Source of the DNA: JALOLV01 sp046295175
GTDB taxonomy: Bacteria > Bacteroidota > Bacteroidia > Cytophagales > Spirosomataceae
Direction: 5' to 3'
Length of the DNA: 64,000 nt
NCBI GenBank assembly: GCA_046295175.1
Contig: JBKBNY010000013.1
Coordinates: 1-64,000, forward strand
Below the pieces are notes generated by a model that saw only the letters and a program-made list of their open reading frames with translations, did no database searches and was not told where the DNA came from. Made by a program: the position numbers and the translations under genes. Shown one piece after another: positions 45,370-54,207 of this stretch; positions within the stretch are counted from its first letter, which is position 1; every line of letters starts with the position of its first letter.

Positions 45370-46590
45370 ATGAACAAACACTACCTACTCTTGATATTTC
45401 TATTAGGCTTATCTCAAACTATTTTTGCCCAAATAGATACAACGCTATTCAAACGCAAACCGATTCCAGATTCTGCCAAAATGAATATTGATGCAGTGTA
45501 TAGCCGTCCATTTTTACAGGTCGGTCGCACTCCGTTGGGCGTAGGTGGCTATGTCGAATTGAATACTAATTATGGCATAACAGATGGCGTTGGAGACGGT
45601 TTCTCTTTTCAAATGCGTAGAATGACCTTGTTTTTAGGTGGAAGTTTGCATCAAAAGATAAAATTTATGTCAGAACTTGAATTTGAAGACGGCACAAAAG
45701 AAATCAATATCGAATTTGCAGCCCTTGATTTTCAATTCAATAATCTTTTCAATTTTCGAGGTGGTATTATTGTGAATCCGATTGGTGCATTTAATCAAAA
45801 CCATGATGGTCCAAAATGGGAATTTAGCGATAGACCAATTTCGGCTACTCAAATGCTACCTGCAACGTTTAGTAACATAGGAATGGGTTTTTATGGAAAA
45901 AAATACAGCAAACAATGGGTATTTGCTTATGAAGCCTATTTGACAAATGGCTTTGATGAAACAATAATTGATAATGAAAACAGTCGAACATCCTTATCAG
46001 CCGCCAAAGCTAACAGAAATCGTTTTGAGGAAAGTAGCAATGGAAAGGCTCTTTTTACAGGAAAAATAGCTATTAGAAATAGAAAAGTTGGAGAATTGGG
46101 GCTTTCATATATGGGTGGAATTTATAATAAATTTCAAGAGGATGGTTTTATTTTAGCACCTAAAAGGTCATTAAATGTATTCGCCATAGATTTTAATACT
46201 ACTATCAAAAAAACAAAAACATCAATTATTACAGAATGGGCATGGGTGAATGTTGATTTGCCAAGCAATTATGCAGTCCAATATGGTAATAAACAGATGG
46301 GCGGATTTGTAGATATTGTGCAACCTATTTATAAGAAACCCCTTGCAGGGTTCCCCAGTTCTTCGTTTAATATCGCTTGCCGTATCGAACGAGTTGACTG
46401 GAATGTAGGTAAATTTACCGAAGATAAAATTTATGATGAAGTTATTTCAATTATGCCTGCCATCAGTTGGCGACCAATTCCATCAACAGTTATTCGATTC
46501 AATTATCGCATTCAAAAGCAATGGGATTTATTGGGTAATCCTCCCTCAAAGACAGGGGTGCTTCAGTTGGGGGTTTCGAGTTATTTTTGA
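45370..46590 (+). CDS. Outer-membrane porin-like beta-barrel
   Basis: The 406-aa protein has a signal peptide (about 1-20, cut after IFAQ) and a long series of amphipathic strands (FSFQMRRMTLFLGGSLHQKIKF and so on) ending in an aromatic C-terminal residue (VSSYF), as expected for a Bacteroidota porin of the phosphate-selective O/P-like type. The substrate is unknown. It is the last gene of the DHOR-Rieske operon, 6 nt after the Rieske stop, and could admit the substrate of that redox pair. Confidence 0.75.
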   Translation: MNKHYLLLIFLLGLSQTIFAQIDTTLFKRKPIPDSAKMNIDAVYSRPFLQVGRTPLGVGGYVELNTNYGITDGVGDGFSFQMRRMTLFLGGSLHQKIKFMSELEFEDGTKEINIEFAALDFQFNNLFNFRGGIIVNPIGAFNQNHDGPKWEFSDRPISATQMLPATFSNIGMGFYGKKYSKQWVFAYEAYLTNGFDETIIDNENSRTSLSAAKANRNRFEESSNGKALFTGKIAIRNRKVGELGLSYMGGIYNKFQEDGFILAPKRSLNVFAIDFNTTIKKTKTSIITEWAWVNVDLPSNYAVQYGNKQMGGFVDIVQPIYKKPLAGFPSSSFNIACRIERVDWNVGKFTEDKIYDEVISIMPAISWRPIPSTVIRFNYRIQKQWDLLGNPPSKTGVLQLGVSSYF

Positions 46591-46641
46591 ATTATACTTA
46601 TGTAAGCCGTGTCTGTCCTATTAAACCACCCTTTTATGATA

Positions 46642-46685
46642 CTGTACCTGCCTAATTTTCTTCTGAAAATTCGCATCAGGTACAG
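46642..46685 (+). terminator. Long hairpin downstream of the porin gene
   Basis: CTGTACCTG (46642-46650) pairs with CAGGTACAG (46677-46685), and an inner stem AATTTTC/GAAAATT sits around a TTCT loop. No U-tract follows directly. It is probably a terminator or mRNA-stabilising hairpin for the porin operon. Confidence 0.5.
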
Positions 46686-46720
46686 CTGTATTTCAAAATA
46701 TTATTGGGTCGGTTGCTTAT

Positions 46721-46754
46721 AATTTAATTCCCCCGAAATCGAGGTAATTAAATT
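46721..46754. repeat. Second hairpin in the porin downstream region
   Basis: AATTTAATT (46721-46729) and AATTAAATT (46746-46754) pair around CCCCGAAATCGAGG, which itself folds. It could be a bidirectional terminator. The rest of 46591-47187 is AT-rich with no coding signal I can support. Confidence 0.45.
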
Positions 46755-47187
46755 AAAGACAATAATTTGGAACAGTACTATTGTAAAAGACTATCTATTA
46801 TTGATTGAATACTAAAAATATCATTATGACTCAAACAATATTGTAAACAGTATTCAAGGAAAAAATCAAATAACCATTTTATTATTAAAGTTTTTTTTGC
46901 CTTTTTGTACAATCTTTTTGAAACCTTTTTAACTCTTTTCTAAATAAACATATTTGCCATTTATTCATAAATATTAGCTATTGACTTTTCCAATCATCAA
47001 AATTGCAATAATCTTTAAAAGATTATATAGATTCTTTTTATAGTTTAATTAAATTTTATTTTTTGTGAATGTTCGGCTTATTTAGATATTGTTTTGTGAT
47101 TATAAACGATTGGTTATAAAGGAAATAAAGGCTATTTTTAACATTGCTTCGGATGATTCGACTAATTTTTCAACATCTTTGAACAAT

Positions 47188-47472
47188 TTACGGCGAAAAT
47201 TTAGCCAGCTTCTGCCGTTCTTTTTCATTTTCTGATGTAATTATACTTTCAGACAGTTTTTTTAACTGCATGAATCTAAAGTCAAAACGAGGTTTAATTT
47301 TCTTTCTCTTAATTTTAGGCTTTCTCCTTAACATTAAATCCTATGTAAGTACATCTGCATTGTATTCGCAAGAAAGTTTGTCAGAAACGATTTGAACGGC
47401 AAATAATGGACACTTTTTAAAGGCTCTCCGTGCAGTTCTTTTTCTTCTATTAATGCTGAAAGGAATTTCCAT
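47188..47472 (-). pseudogene. Small basic protein gene interrupted by one in-frame TAG
   Basis: Two ORFs lie in the same minus-strand frame: 43 codons (MEIPFSINRRKRTARRAFKK...) ending at a TAG (47343-47341), then DLMLRRKPKIKRKKIK... for 50 codons to TAA. Without the TAG they would form one 94-aa basic, Arg/Lys-rich protein. A single base change from Tyr or a similar codon would explain the stop. Alternatives are two separate small genes (the second from ATG 47334) or stop readthrough. The family is not identified. The gene overlaps the end of the upstream small ORF by 23 nt. Confidence 0.45.
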
Positions 47473-47626
47473 CTGTTGTTAAATCTAAAATGCCTTTTTC
47501 TGCTTGTTTAATCACTTTTTTTAAACCCTCCATTGCTCCAGTTAGGACAGCAATAGTTAGTATCATGGGGAGAAAAATTAACCATTGCAATAAAAGACCT
47601 CTATTGATTTTATATTTCGTATTCAT
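47450..47626 (-). CDS. Small membrane protein (58 aa), hypothetical
   Basis: A 58-codon ORF beginning MNTKYKINRGLLLQW has a positively charged N-terminus, one hydrophobic helix (about 12-31) and a charged amphipathic tail. It is too short to identify. Evidence that it is real is limited to its composition, its topology and its place in a series of minus-strand genes. It lies 53 nt after the stop of the 201-aa gene, behind a hairpin. Confidence 0.4.
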   Translation of the reverse strand: MNTKYKINRGLLLQWLIFLPMILTIAVLTGAMEGLKKVIKQAEKGILDLTTDGNSFQH

Positions 47627-47643
47627 TGGTTTGTTTAGGGGGT

Positions 47644-47675
47644 TAATAGGTAGTAAGCGAACCTACTACCTATAA
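47644..47675 (-). terminator. Hairpin after the 201-aa unknown gene
   Basis: ATAGGTAGTA (47646-47655) and TACTACCTAT (47664-47673) form a perfect 10-bp stem with an 8-nt loop just past the stop codon at 47679 (minus strand). No clear U-tract; it may be a terminator or a processing site. Confidence 0.5.
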
Positions 47676-47678
47676 AAG

Positions 47679-48284
47679 TTAGAATAATCGTAATTGAGAA
47701 CCTACTGGGGGTAAATAGAAATCTATTGCCTTTTTGAACTCAGCTACTATCTTTCTATTAAAGTTGGTTGTGTCTTCACTAAATGTTAAAGCGGTTTTTA
47801 AATATCCCTCTTTCAAATAGTTTAACCCTGCTTGCTTGGCTTCCTCAAAACTTTTGAAACTATTATCATATACAGACACACTACTTGCTCCCCCTGCACC
47901 GCCTAAATTTATTGAGTAACCAAAGAAAAACCTGTTTTTAGGTGATTTACCAATTTGTAAGCTATTTTTAGTACCTAAAGCAATTTTTACTTCTTCAAAC
48001 TTCTCATTTTGTTTTACCCAACCACACTCATCTATTCTCCATGTAAAACCTTCTTTTTCAATTAGCGTAGCTGATACATAATTCATTACAAAATGACGTG
48101 CAGACCTGTAATATGAGCGATTGAGCGTATATTTATCAATCAATTCTGATACATCGGTTTCTGATAGTGATAGCATACTTTCGAGAATATGTTTATACCT
48201 TGTCTTATAAGGATATTTTAAATCTGCTTCGATATAATCTATAACTTCATTGTAGATTGTAGTTTCGACAATAATATCGGTCAT
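47679..48284 (-). CDS. Hypothetical protein (201 aa) next to the iteron-like array
   Basis: The start chosen is ATG 48284; an upstream in-frame TTG at 48308 would overlap the preceding gene. The chain is soluble. The first half is helical with many Tyr residues (YNEVIDYIEADLKYPYKTRY). A Gly/Ser-rich strand segment follows (FGYSINLGGAGGASSVSVYD), and the protein ends PPVGSQLRLF. I recognise no family. It follows the 131-aa gene by 8 nt, and both are transcribed away from the repeat array, as a plasmid replication or maintenance gene might be, but there is no motif to prove that. Confidence 0.6.
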   Translation of the reverse strand: MTDIIVETTIYNEVIDYIEADLKYPYKTRYKHILESMLSLSETDVSELIDKYTLNRSYYRSARHFVMNYVSATLIEKEGFTWRIDECGWVKQNEKFEEVKIALGTKNSLQIGKSPKNRFFFGYSINLGGAGGASSVSVYDNSFKSFEEAKQAGLNYLKEGYLKTALTFSEDTTNFNRKIVAEFKKAIDFYLPPVGSQLRLF

Positions 48285-48292
48285 GGCTTTTC

Positions 48293-48688
48293 TTAGATTA
48301 GGGTACAAGTATCATTTACATAAAAAATCCAGTCAGTATCTACGTTATCTGTAAAATAGATTCGTTTACATGTAGAATCTAAGCGACCTTGTAAAATAGC
48401 CCCAATCAATACATTTGAACCTTGCTTTGCTTTATCTGCTATACTTACGACCTTAAAGTTTACAGGCATTCCTGAATTTTCTTCTACTGACAAAATGACA
48501 TGATTAAGTACATCTTCATCCGTATAGCTTAAAAAAAACTTAAATTGGTTACTTTTCTTTCTAAAAATGTGCTTACCTTCTTTAAAGGAAACATAGTCCA
48601 ATGTAAATTTTCCGCCTAATCCCGATGGTGTTTTGTAGATAATTTCTGTTGAGAAAAAATTTTGAGGTGTTTTTGGTGTTTTATTCAT
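48293..48688 (-). CDS. Hypothetical protein (131 aa), first gene left of the iteron-like array
   Basis: The start chosen is ATG 48688 (MNKTPKTPQNFF); a GTG 11 codons upstream is possible. No signal or membrane segment. The sequence is mostly beta-type, with KTPSGLGGKFTLDYVSFKEG and IYFTDNVDTDWIFYV. No family is recognised. It is the gene closest to the repeats and AT-rich tract, so it would be the first candidate for a protein that binds them or is controlled by them. Confidence 0.58.
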   Translation of the reverse strand: MNKTPKTPQNFFSTEIIYKTPSGLGGKFTLDYVSFKEGKHIFRKKSNQFKFFLSYTDEDVLNHVILSVEENSGMPVNFKVVSIADKAKQGSNVLIGAILQGRLDSTCKRIYFTDNVDTDWIFYVNDTCTLI

Positions 48689-48769
48689 TTTCTGTCCTTG
48701 TTTGATACTATAAAAATACACAAAATTGTGTAACGAATCAAATAAAAACGTGTTTTGAAGGATATTTTA

Positions 48770-48870
48770 AATTTGATTTTTTCTTTTTTTCCCTCTGTAA
48801 AATTCTAAAAAAATTGTTCCTTATTATTATTAAGTTATTATATAAATATTATTATAAATAGTCCTCGCTA
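48770..48870. other. AT-rich tract beside the iteron-like array
   Basis: About 100 bp of nearly pure A/T, with runs such as TTATTATTATTAAG and ATAAATATTATTATAAAT, lies immediately left of the repeats. Such tracts act as DNA unwinding elements in iteron origins; here the role is inferred from position. Confidence 0.45.
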
Positions 48871-48946
48871 AACGGAATGATTTTTGTTTTGAAATATCTT
48901 ATATGCTTAATAATCAGTATGCTATGAGCATATTTATGAAACGAAA

Positions 48947-49352
48947 AAAATCCCTACTGGTCGGAATGACATGGAGTAATCCACAAAAATCCCTACTGGT
49001 CGGAATGAGATTGACAAATTAATCCACAAAAATCCCTGCTGGTCGGAATGCCTTGGAGTAATCCACAAAAATCCCTGCTGGTCGGAACTATGAAACATGA
49101 TAGGTTTTTATCGTGGAACAAATTAATCCACAAAAATCCCTGTTGGTCGGAATGAAATGAGGTAAAATGCTAAAATACCCCACAAAAGTCCCTGCTGGAC
49201 GGAAGTGAATTTGTGAATAATCCCCACTGGTCGGAATGACTTAGTTATCAAATGGAGAATTAGAAAGTAGTCGTTATTTTTGTTTATTTTGGGTATAAAT
49301 ACAAAACCACAACTTAGAAAGAAAAGAAAAAAATCCCCACTGGTCGGAATGA
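48947..49352 (+). repeat. Iteron-like direct repeats (eight copies) with DnaA-box-like 9-mers
   Basis: Eight copies of a 23-bp motif, AAAATCCCy(a/g)CTGG followed by TCGGAATGA, start at about 48947, 48986, 49029, 49068, 49133, 49184 (variant), 49217 and 49330. Spacing is 39, 43, 39, 65, about 51, 33 and 113 bp. Copies 2-5 are each directly preceded by TAATCCACA, one base from the DnaA box TTATCCACA. Flanks of copies 2 and 4, and of 3 and 5, are similar, showing duplication of a two-copy unit. Direct orientation, spacing and the AT-rich neighbour suggest a replication origin or a regulatory array. No Rep protein is recognised nearby. Confidence 0.65.
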
Positions 49353-49482
49353 CTTTCAGTAGAAATAATAAATTAGAGATTCTTACAGTAAGCACAGGAA
49401 AATTACGGCTTTAAACTAAGTATTTAGTTATTTGTGTTCCTACTTTTCAAAAAACCTTCAATTTTAGCTAAGAAGAGTAAAA

Positions 49483-49867
49483 TGAGCAACTTAATTTTAA
49501 TGCTCTAAAAAAATACGGCTCTGAAAAACTCTTCCAAGAAAAAATGAAGGAAGTATTGCGAAGTGGCGAATTTGTTTTTAAACTCTTCGCACTTTTGGCA
49601 GAACATGAACGCAAAAGACTAATTCGTAGAACAAAGGTTGGGCAAGAAGCGGCACGGGCAAGAGGTAGAATGGGGGGCAGACCCAAAGGACTTTCGCCAC
49701 ATTATCAAGAGATTGCACCGATGGTAATTAGTACCTATAAGGAACAGAGAAGTATTCGTGAAATTATGAAGGCTTTTAAGATTCCTTCTACTGCTAAGGT
49801 TTACAAAATTTTATCCGATAATAATGTACCTTTTCAAGTTTATAATAAAATGATAGGAAACAATTAA
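49483..49867 (+). pseudogene. Serine recombinase remnant with internal deletion
   Basis: The open frame starts after a TAA with NEQLNFNALKKYGSEKLFQEKM, matching the region after the catalytic serine in resolvases. It jumps directly to FKLFALLAEHERKRLIRRTKVGQEAARARG, the E-helix and linker, and continues through an intact C-terminal helix-turn-helix. The catalytic Ser segment and about 60-70 middle residues are missing, so it cannot recombine. From ATG 49544 it could still make a 107-aa DNA-binding fragment. It belongs to a different subfamily from the resolvase at 12945-13550. Confidence 0.82.
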
Positions 49868-49880
49868 CACACACATTTAT

Positions 49881-49920
49881 AAAAATATGCCGTTTTTCTA
49901 CTGAAAAACGGCATATTTTT
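49881..49920 (+). terminator. Strong intrinsic terminator
   Basis: An 18-bp stem (49881-49898 with 49903-49920) with a TACT loop, containing ATGCCGTTTTTC / GAAAAACGGCAT, is followed by TTGAT. It is symmetrical and could act on both strands. Confidence 0.85.
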
Positions 49921-49948
49921 TGATATTTGTTTTGTAAAAGTGAATCTT

Positions 49949-51307
49949 ATGAAACAAATATCCATTTTATTTATCATTGCTGTTTTCTCTATTTCCTGTT
50001 CTCAAAAAGAAGAAATGGCTACTCCTACCACACTTGATACCGAGCTTGAAAAAAACTTAACGGTTGCATCAAATGGAAAGGGCAAATCTTTTTATTTACT
50101 TCCTAAAAGTGATGATTTTGCTAATATTCCACAAGACCCCAAAAATTCGATTACAGCAGATAAAGTAGAACTCGGAAAATTATTATTCCACGAAACTGCA
50201 TTAGGTCGAAACCCAATAATTGAATCAAGTAATAGCACTTATTCATGTGCAAGTTGCCACCATGTTAAGGCGGGTTTTCAAGCCTGTGTACCGCAGGGGA
50301 TTGGCGATGGGGGCATTGCTTTTGGCGTACAGGGTGAAAAACGTGCTAAAAATCCGTTGTATAAAGATGTTGAAATAGACGTACAACCAATTCGCACGCC
50401 TTCGGCTTTAAATATAGCCTATCAAACCAACGTTCTTTGGAATGGCCAATTTGGGGCAACCCATCTAAATAGAGGTACAGAAGCAAGTTGGACTAAAGGA
50501 ACACCCAAAGAAAATAATAAATTGGGTTTTCAGGGAACTGAGACCCAAGCCATTGCAGGGCAAGACGTTCATCGTTTATTTATTACAAAAGGGTGGGTAG
50601 AATCCTACAAAACTTATTCAGATTTGTTTAAAAAGACTTTTCCCAAAATGAATTTTAATGATAATCTGGAGTATAAAGTTAATGCAGGATTAGCGATTGC
50701 AGCTTATGAGCGAACGTTACTCTCATATGAAGCCCCTTTTCAACAATGGCTCAAAGGAAACTATGGAGCAATGACCGATGACCAAAAGAAAGGAGCAAAT
50801 TTATTTTTTGGAAAAGCTCAATGTGCCACCTGCCATAATGGGCCTTCGTTGGCTTCAATGAATTTTTATGCTTTGGGGGCAAATGATTTACAAAACGGAA
50901 ATTATGGAAACAATACTGTTTTTGCTGTTACGGAAGCTAAAGCCGAACATAAGGGGCGTGGTGGGTTTACAGGAAAAGCAGAAGATATGTATAAATTTAA
51001 AGTGCCTCAATTATATAATCTGAAAGATTCGCCTTTCTATTTTCATGGGTCATCTTTTACAAAAATCGAAGATGTAATTGCTTATAAAAATGTGGCAAAA
51101 CCTCAAAATCCAAAAGTACCAAGCACACAACTTGCGAAAGAATTTAAACCCTTAAATCTTACTGCTGATGAAATTAAGCAACTAACTGAATTTATTAAAA
51201 ACGGTTTGTACGATAAAAATTTAACAAGGTATGTACCTTCCAAATTACCTTCTGGATTGGCTTTTCCGAATAATGATACACAATCAAGAAAGGATTTAGG
51301 GTTTTAG
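49949..51307 (+). CDS. Di-haem cytochrome c peroxidase family lipoprotein
   Basis: The product is 452 aa from ATG 49949; a GTG three codons upstream is in frame. A lipobox at Cys17 (SISC) and two haem c motifs, CASCH (Cys100, Cys103, His104) and CATCH (Cys292, Cys295, His296), fit the bacterial cytochrome c peroxidase/MauG family. VELGKLLFHETALGRN and VPQLYNLKDSPFYFHG are conserved in this group. It reduces hydrogen peroxide or oxidises a protein partner in the periplasm. It stands alone after a terminator, convergent with the EamA gene. Confidence 0.9.
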   Translation: MKQISILFIIAVFSISCSQKEEMATPTTLDTELEKNLTVASNGKGKSFYLLPKSDDFANIPQDPKNSITADKVELGKLLFHETALGRNPIIESSNSTYSCASCHHVKAGFQACVPQGIGDGGIAFGVQGEKRAKNPLYKDVEIDVQPIRTPSALNIAYQTNVLWNGQFGATHLNRGTEASWTKGTPKENNKLGFQGTETQAIAGQDVHRLFITKGWVESYKTYSDLFKKTFPKMNFNDNLEYKVNAGLAIAAYERTLLSYEAPFQQWLKGNYGAMTDDQKKGANLFFGKAQCATCHNGPSLASMNFYALGANDLQNGNYGNNTVFAVTEAKAEHKGRGGFTGKAEDMYKFKVPQLYNLKDSPFYFHGSSFTKIEDVIAYKNVAKPQNPKVPSTQLAKEFKPLNLTADEIKQLTEFIKNGLYDKNLTRYVPSKLPSGLAFPNNDTQSRKDLGF

Positions 51308-51316
51308 AATACTTAC

Positions 51317-51742
51317 TTATTTCCAAATCAAAACCACCATTCCTAAAAGAATTAGCCCAGCTCCAATTAATATTTTTGGAGTAATTGGCTCTTTAAGTAT
51401 GATAAAAGATAATGCCAATGTAACAACTATACTGGCTTTATCAATACTGGCGACATACGAAACCTGCCCCTCTTTCATGGCTCTATAATAGAAAATCCAT
51501 GAAAGAGATGTTGTAATTCCAGAAATAGCTAAGTAAATTAAGTTACTTTTGGGTGCTTGCTTGATTTCTGCAAAAGCATTGTTTAATAAAAAAGCATTTG
51601 CTACCACAACACTAAACACTACCATAGTACGAATACTTAGAGCCACATCACTACTTAGGTTTTTCATGCCAAATTTAGCAATAACTGAAGTCAAGCCTGC
51701 AAAAAGCATTGAAATTACCGCAAAGAGTTTCCATTTTTCCAT
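51317..51742 (-). CDS. EamA-family small transporter
   Basis: The product is 141 aa from ATG 51742; longer in-frame versions run back into the receptor gene. Four or five hydrophobic helices, with GITTSLSWIFYYRAMKEGQ, a DKASIVV motif and the ending LIGAGLILLGMVVLIW, fit one half of the EamA/DMT exporter fold; short forms are thought to dimerise. The substrate is unknown. It lies 11 nt after the TonB receptor on the same strand, so the two form an operon. Confidence 0.82.
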   Translation of the reverse strand: MEKWKLFAVISMLFAGLTSVIAKFGMKNLSSDVALSIRTMVVFSVVVANAFLLNNAFAEIKQAPKSNLIYLAISGITTSLSWIFYYRAMKEGQVSYVASIDKASIVVTLALSFIILKEPITPKILIGAGLILLGMVVLIWK

Positions 51743-51752
51743 TAACTGTATT

Positions 51753-54140
51753 TTAAAATTCTTTAGAAAATTTATTTTCCATGAGTTTTTCTTTGAAACC
51801 TGATTTAAACGAATAAGCAAATGTAAGCATAAACGCACGGGTATCGGCTTTCTGAGTGCGGTTTGTGATAAATTCAGTTGTAAGTGTTTTGCCGCCACTA
51901 TTGAGCGTATTGAAAATATCGACTACTACCAAGCCTAATCTGGCATTGCCTTTACCGAGTTTTTGTTGATAACCCAAATCGGCATAATAAATTGGAATTA
52001 AATTCCCCTGTGGTGTAGTAGCTGCCGAAGTGTAATTACCGATAATTTGTAACTTTCCGTTTTTGCCAACCGTTACATTATTTATTAGTTTTCCGAACCA
52101 GTTAAAGGTATTCTGTTGTGCCACAGCCGACGCATTATTGCCTCCAAATAATTGTTCGAAAAGCGTAAAACTGGCATTGAAATCATAAACACGGCTCGGT
52201 TTGGCAGTAATTACACTTTCTAAACCATAACTATCTGCTGTGCCTATATTGACTGGCAACCTCAAAACTACTCCGTTGCCCAAAGGTTGTAAAAATTGCC
52301 TAATAGTATTGGTGGAATGGCGATAAAATATATTGCTCGTAACTGTTGCCTTTTCCCACTCTTTGTTGTAGCCCAATTCTGCGGCATGAACTATTTCGGG
52401 TTTCAGATTTGGATTTCCACTGTGTGGATTGAGTACATCAGTTATATCTACAAACGGATTGAAATCGCCAAGGCTTGGACGGTTGATTCTTTTGCCGTAG
52501 CTTAGTTTCCAAGATTGCCCTTCTGAAACATCATAGATGAGATTTGCAGTCGGGAAAAGTTTCAGATACTCATTCGTAAATTTTGTGCTGTTATCTTGGG
52601 TTTTACCGCTATTGCTTACTTGTTCGGCTCTTACACCTAATTCATATTTCCATTTTTCTGACCCTAATTGATTATGATAGAGGGCATAAACGGCATTAAT
52701 TTGTTCACTAAAATTAAAAATATTACTGGATGCCTGATTCACAACAAATACATTTTCTCGTTTATCCGAGGCTTCATAATCATTTTTTACACTTCTAAAA
52801 GTACCCTTATAACCTGTTTCAAAAACGCCCTTCGCCCCAATAGGTGTGGCATAATCTACGATAATGTTAGAAATGACATCATCTTCGTAGTTATGTGTTT
52901 TTTGGTAAAAAACATTACCAATTTTGGTGGCATCTTCGGCTAATTGTTGGGTGTCAATATCGGTATTTTCACGCCCTTGTTCGATGGATGTTGTTGCCGA
53001 AGCATTGAAAGATTTTTTGGGGTCGGCAAATTTTCGGTTATAATTGAGGGCAAACTCGCCCACTTTTGAGCGGCGGTATTCGAGTGAGTGTCGGTCGTTG
53101 GCAGTCGAAAAACCCATGTTTTGCTTCAAAATGATACTATTCAGTTGTTCGTCGTTGTCTTGCCCTTGCACATTGCCAATCGCTTCAAACGAAAAAGTAT
53201 TTTTTTCGTTCGGCTGAAAATCGAGATTCAATTTTAGGTTCTGCAATCTTTCTACTCGTTCGTCGTGGCGGTCTTGATTGATTTGGTAGGTTTCAGGCAA
53301 TAAAAAATTGGTGCGGTTGGTGGTAATATGTTTTGTACGACCTGCAAAACGATTATCATACGCCAATCCGATATTCCATTTGTCAGCTCTATGATTAAGT
53401 AAAGCAGAGCTGCTTATACGCCCTCTTGAGCCTTCGCCTACACCCAAAGCGATAGCACCGTTTGTGCCATTTTGGGCATTCTTTTTAAGAATAATATTTA
53501 TGATTCCGCTTTGGGCATTGGCATCATATTTTGCCGAAGCATTGTTAATTACTTCTATGCTTTCGATACTGCTGGCAGGAATTTGGTCGGCATTGGCCAA
53601 TTTAGAATTTCGCCCGTTTATTAAAATCAAGGGTGTCTTTCCTCTGAGCGTAATGGCACCGTCTGCATCTACTGCTATGGTAGGCGTGCTTTTCAGTAAG
53701 TCGGTGGCCGTTCCGCCCAGTTGGGTAATATTAGCCGCCGCATTTACAACAAAGCCTTCGTTAGTTTTTTCAATAAGTCTTTTTTGTGCAGTAACTACTA
53801 CTTCGCCCAAGAGTTTATTATCTGTTTTTAATTCAATATTACCTAAATCCAAGTCAGAGTTTCCAAGTCTGATTATCTGTTTGTAAGGTAGATAGCCTAT
53901 TAAACTTGCTTTTAATACAAATTCGCCTTGTTCGTGGAGTTGAAAATGAAATTTCCCGACAGAATCAGAAACCGCAAATTGTAAAACCTTTGTAGTATCA
54001 CCCGTTTTTGAGATGGTAACATTGACAAACTCAACTGCTTGGTTTTTATCCAGTATCTTGCCCGACAGATTGATTGTTTTTTGAGCAAAAGAAACAATAG
54101 AAGTGGTAAGTAAGAAGACGATTATCGGTAATTTCTTCAT
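51753..54140 (-). CDS. TonB-dependent receptor-like outer-membrane beta-barrel protein
   Basis: The 795-aa protein has a signal peptide (about 1-19), a carboxypeptidase-regulatory-like domain (about 25-110), a plug domain (DLLKSTPTIAVDADGAITLRG, near residues 140-165) and an outer-membrane barrel of the OMP_b-brl_3 type ending in FKSGFKEKLMENKF-like strands. The plug motif LINGRNSKLANADQIPASSIESIEVI (residues 175-200) is typical of this group. It differs from the receptor at 14230-16461 and sits with a two-component system upstream and an exporter downstream. The ligand is unknown. Confidence 0.85.
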   Translation of the reverse strand: MKKLPIIVFLLTTSIVSFAQKTINLSGKILDKNQAVEFVNVTISKTGDTTKVLQFAVSDSVGKFHFQLHEQGEFVLKASLIGYLPYKQIIRLGNSDLDLGNIELKTDNKLLGEVVVTAQKRLIEKTNEGFVVNAAANITQLGGTATDLLKSTPTIAVDADGAITLRGKTPLILINGRNSKLANADQIPASSIESIEVINNASAKYDANAQSGIINIILKKNAQNGTNGAIALGVGEGSRGRISSSALLNHRADKWNIGLAYDNRFAGRTKHITTNRTNFLLPETYQINQDRHDERVERLQNLKLNLDFQPNEKNTFSFEAIGNVQGQDNDEQLNSIILKQNMGFSTANDRHSLEYRRSKVGEFALNYNRKFADPKKSFNASATTSIEQGRENTDIDTQQLAEDATKIGNVFYQKTHNYEDDVISNIIVDYATPIGAKGVFETGYKGTFRSVKNDYEASDKRENVFVVNQASSNIFNFSEQINAVYALYHNQLGSEKWKYELGVRAEQVSNSGKTQDNSTKFTNEYLKLFPTANLIYDVSEGQSWKLSYGKRINRPSLGDFNPFVDITDVLNPHSGNPNLKPEIVHAAELGYNKEWEKATVTSNIFYRHSTNTIRQFLQPLGNGVVLRLPVNIGTADSYGLESVITAKPSRVYDFNASFTLFEQLFGGNNASAVAQQNTFNWFGKLINNVTVGKNGKLQIIGNYTSAATTPQGNLIPIYYADLGYQQKLGKGNARLGLVVVDIFNTLNSGGKTLTTEFITNRTQKADTRAFMLTFAYSFKSGFKEKLMENKFSKEF

Positions 54141-54207
54141 TTATTTTGTTATAATTGATTGATTCAGACACAAATCAAGTGATGAATTTTGAAGAAATTT
54201 TGAATTT

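Noticed and set aside
48947..49352. CRISPR array
   Set aside because: Spacing is irregular (33-113 bp), spacers are partly duplicated with each other, repeats vary, and no cas genes are present.
49123..49395. 90-aa minus-strand ORF across the direct repeats
   Set aside because: It is made of translated repeats and AT-rich sequence; no coding signature.
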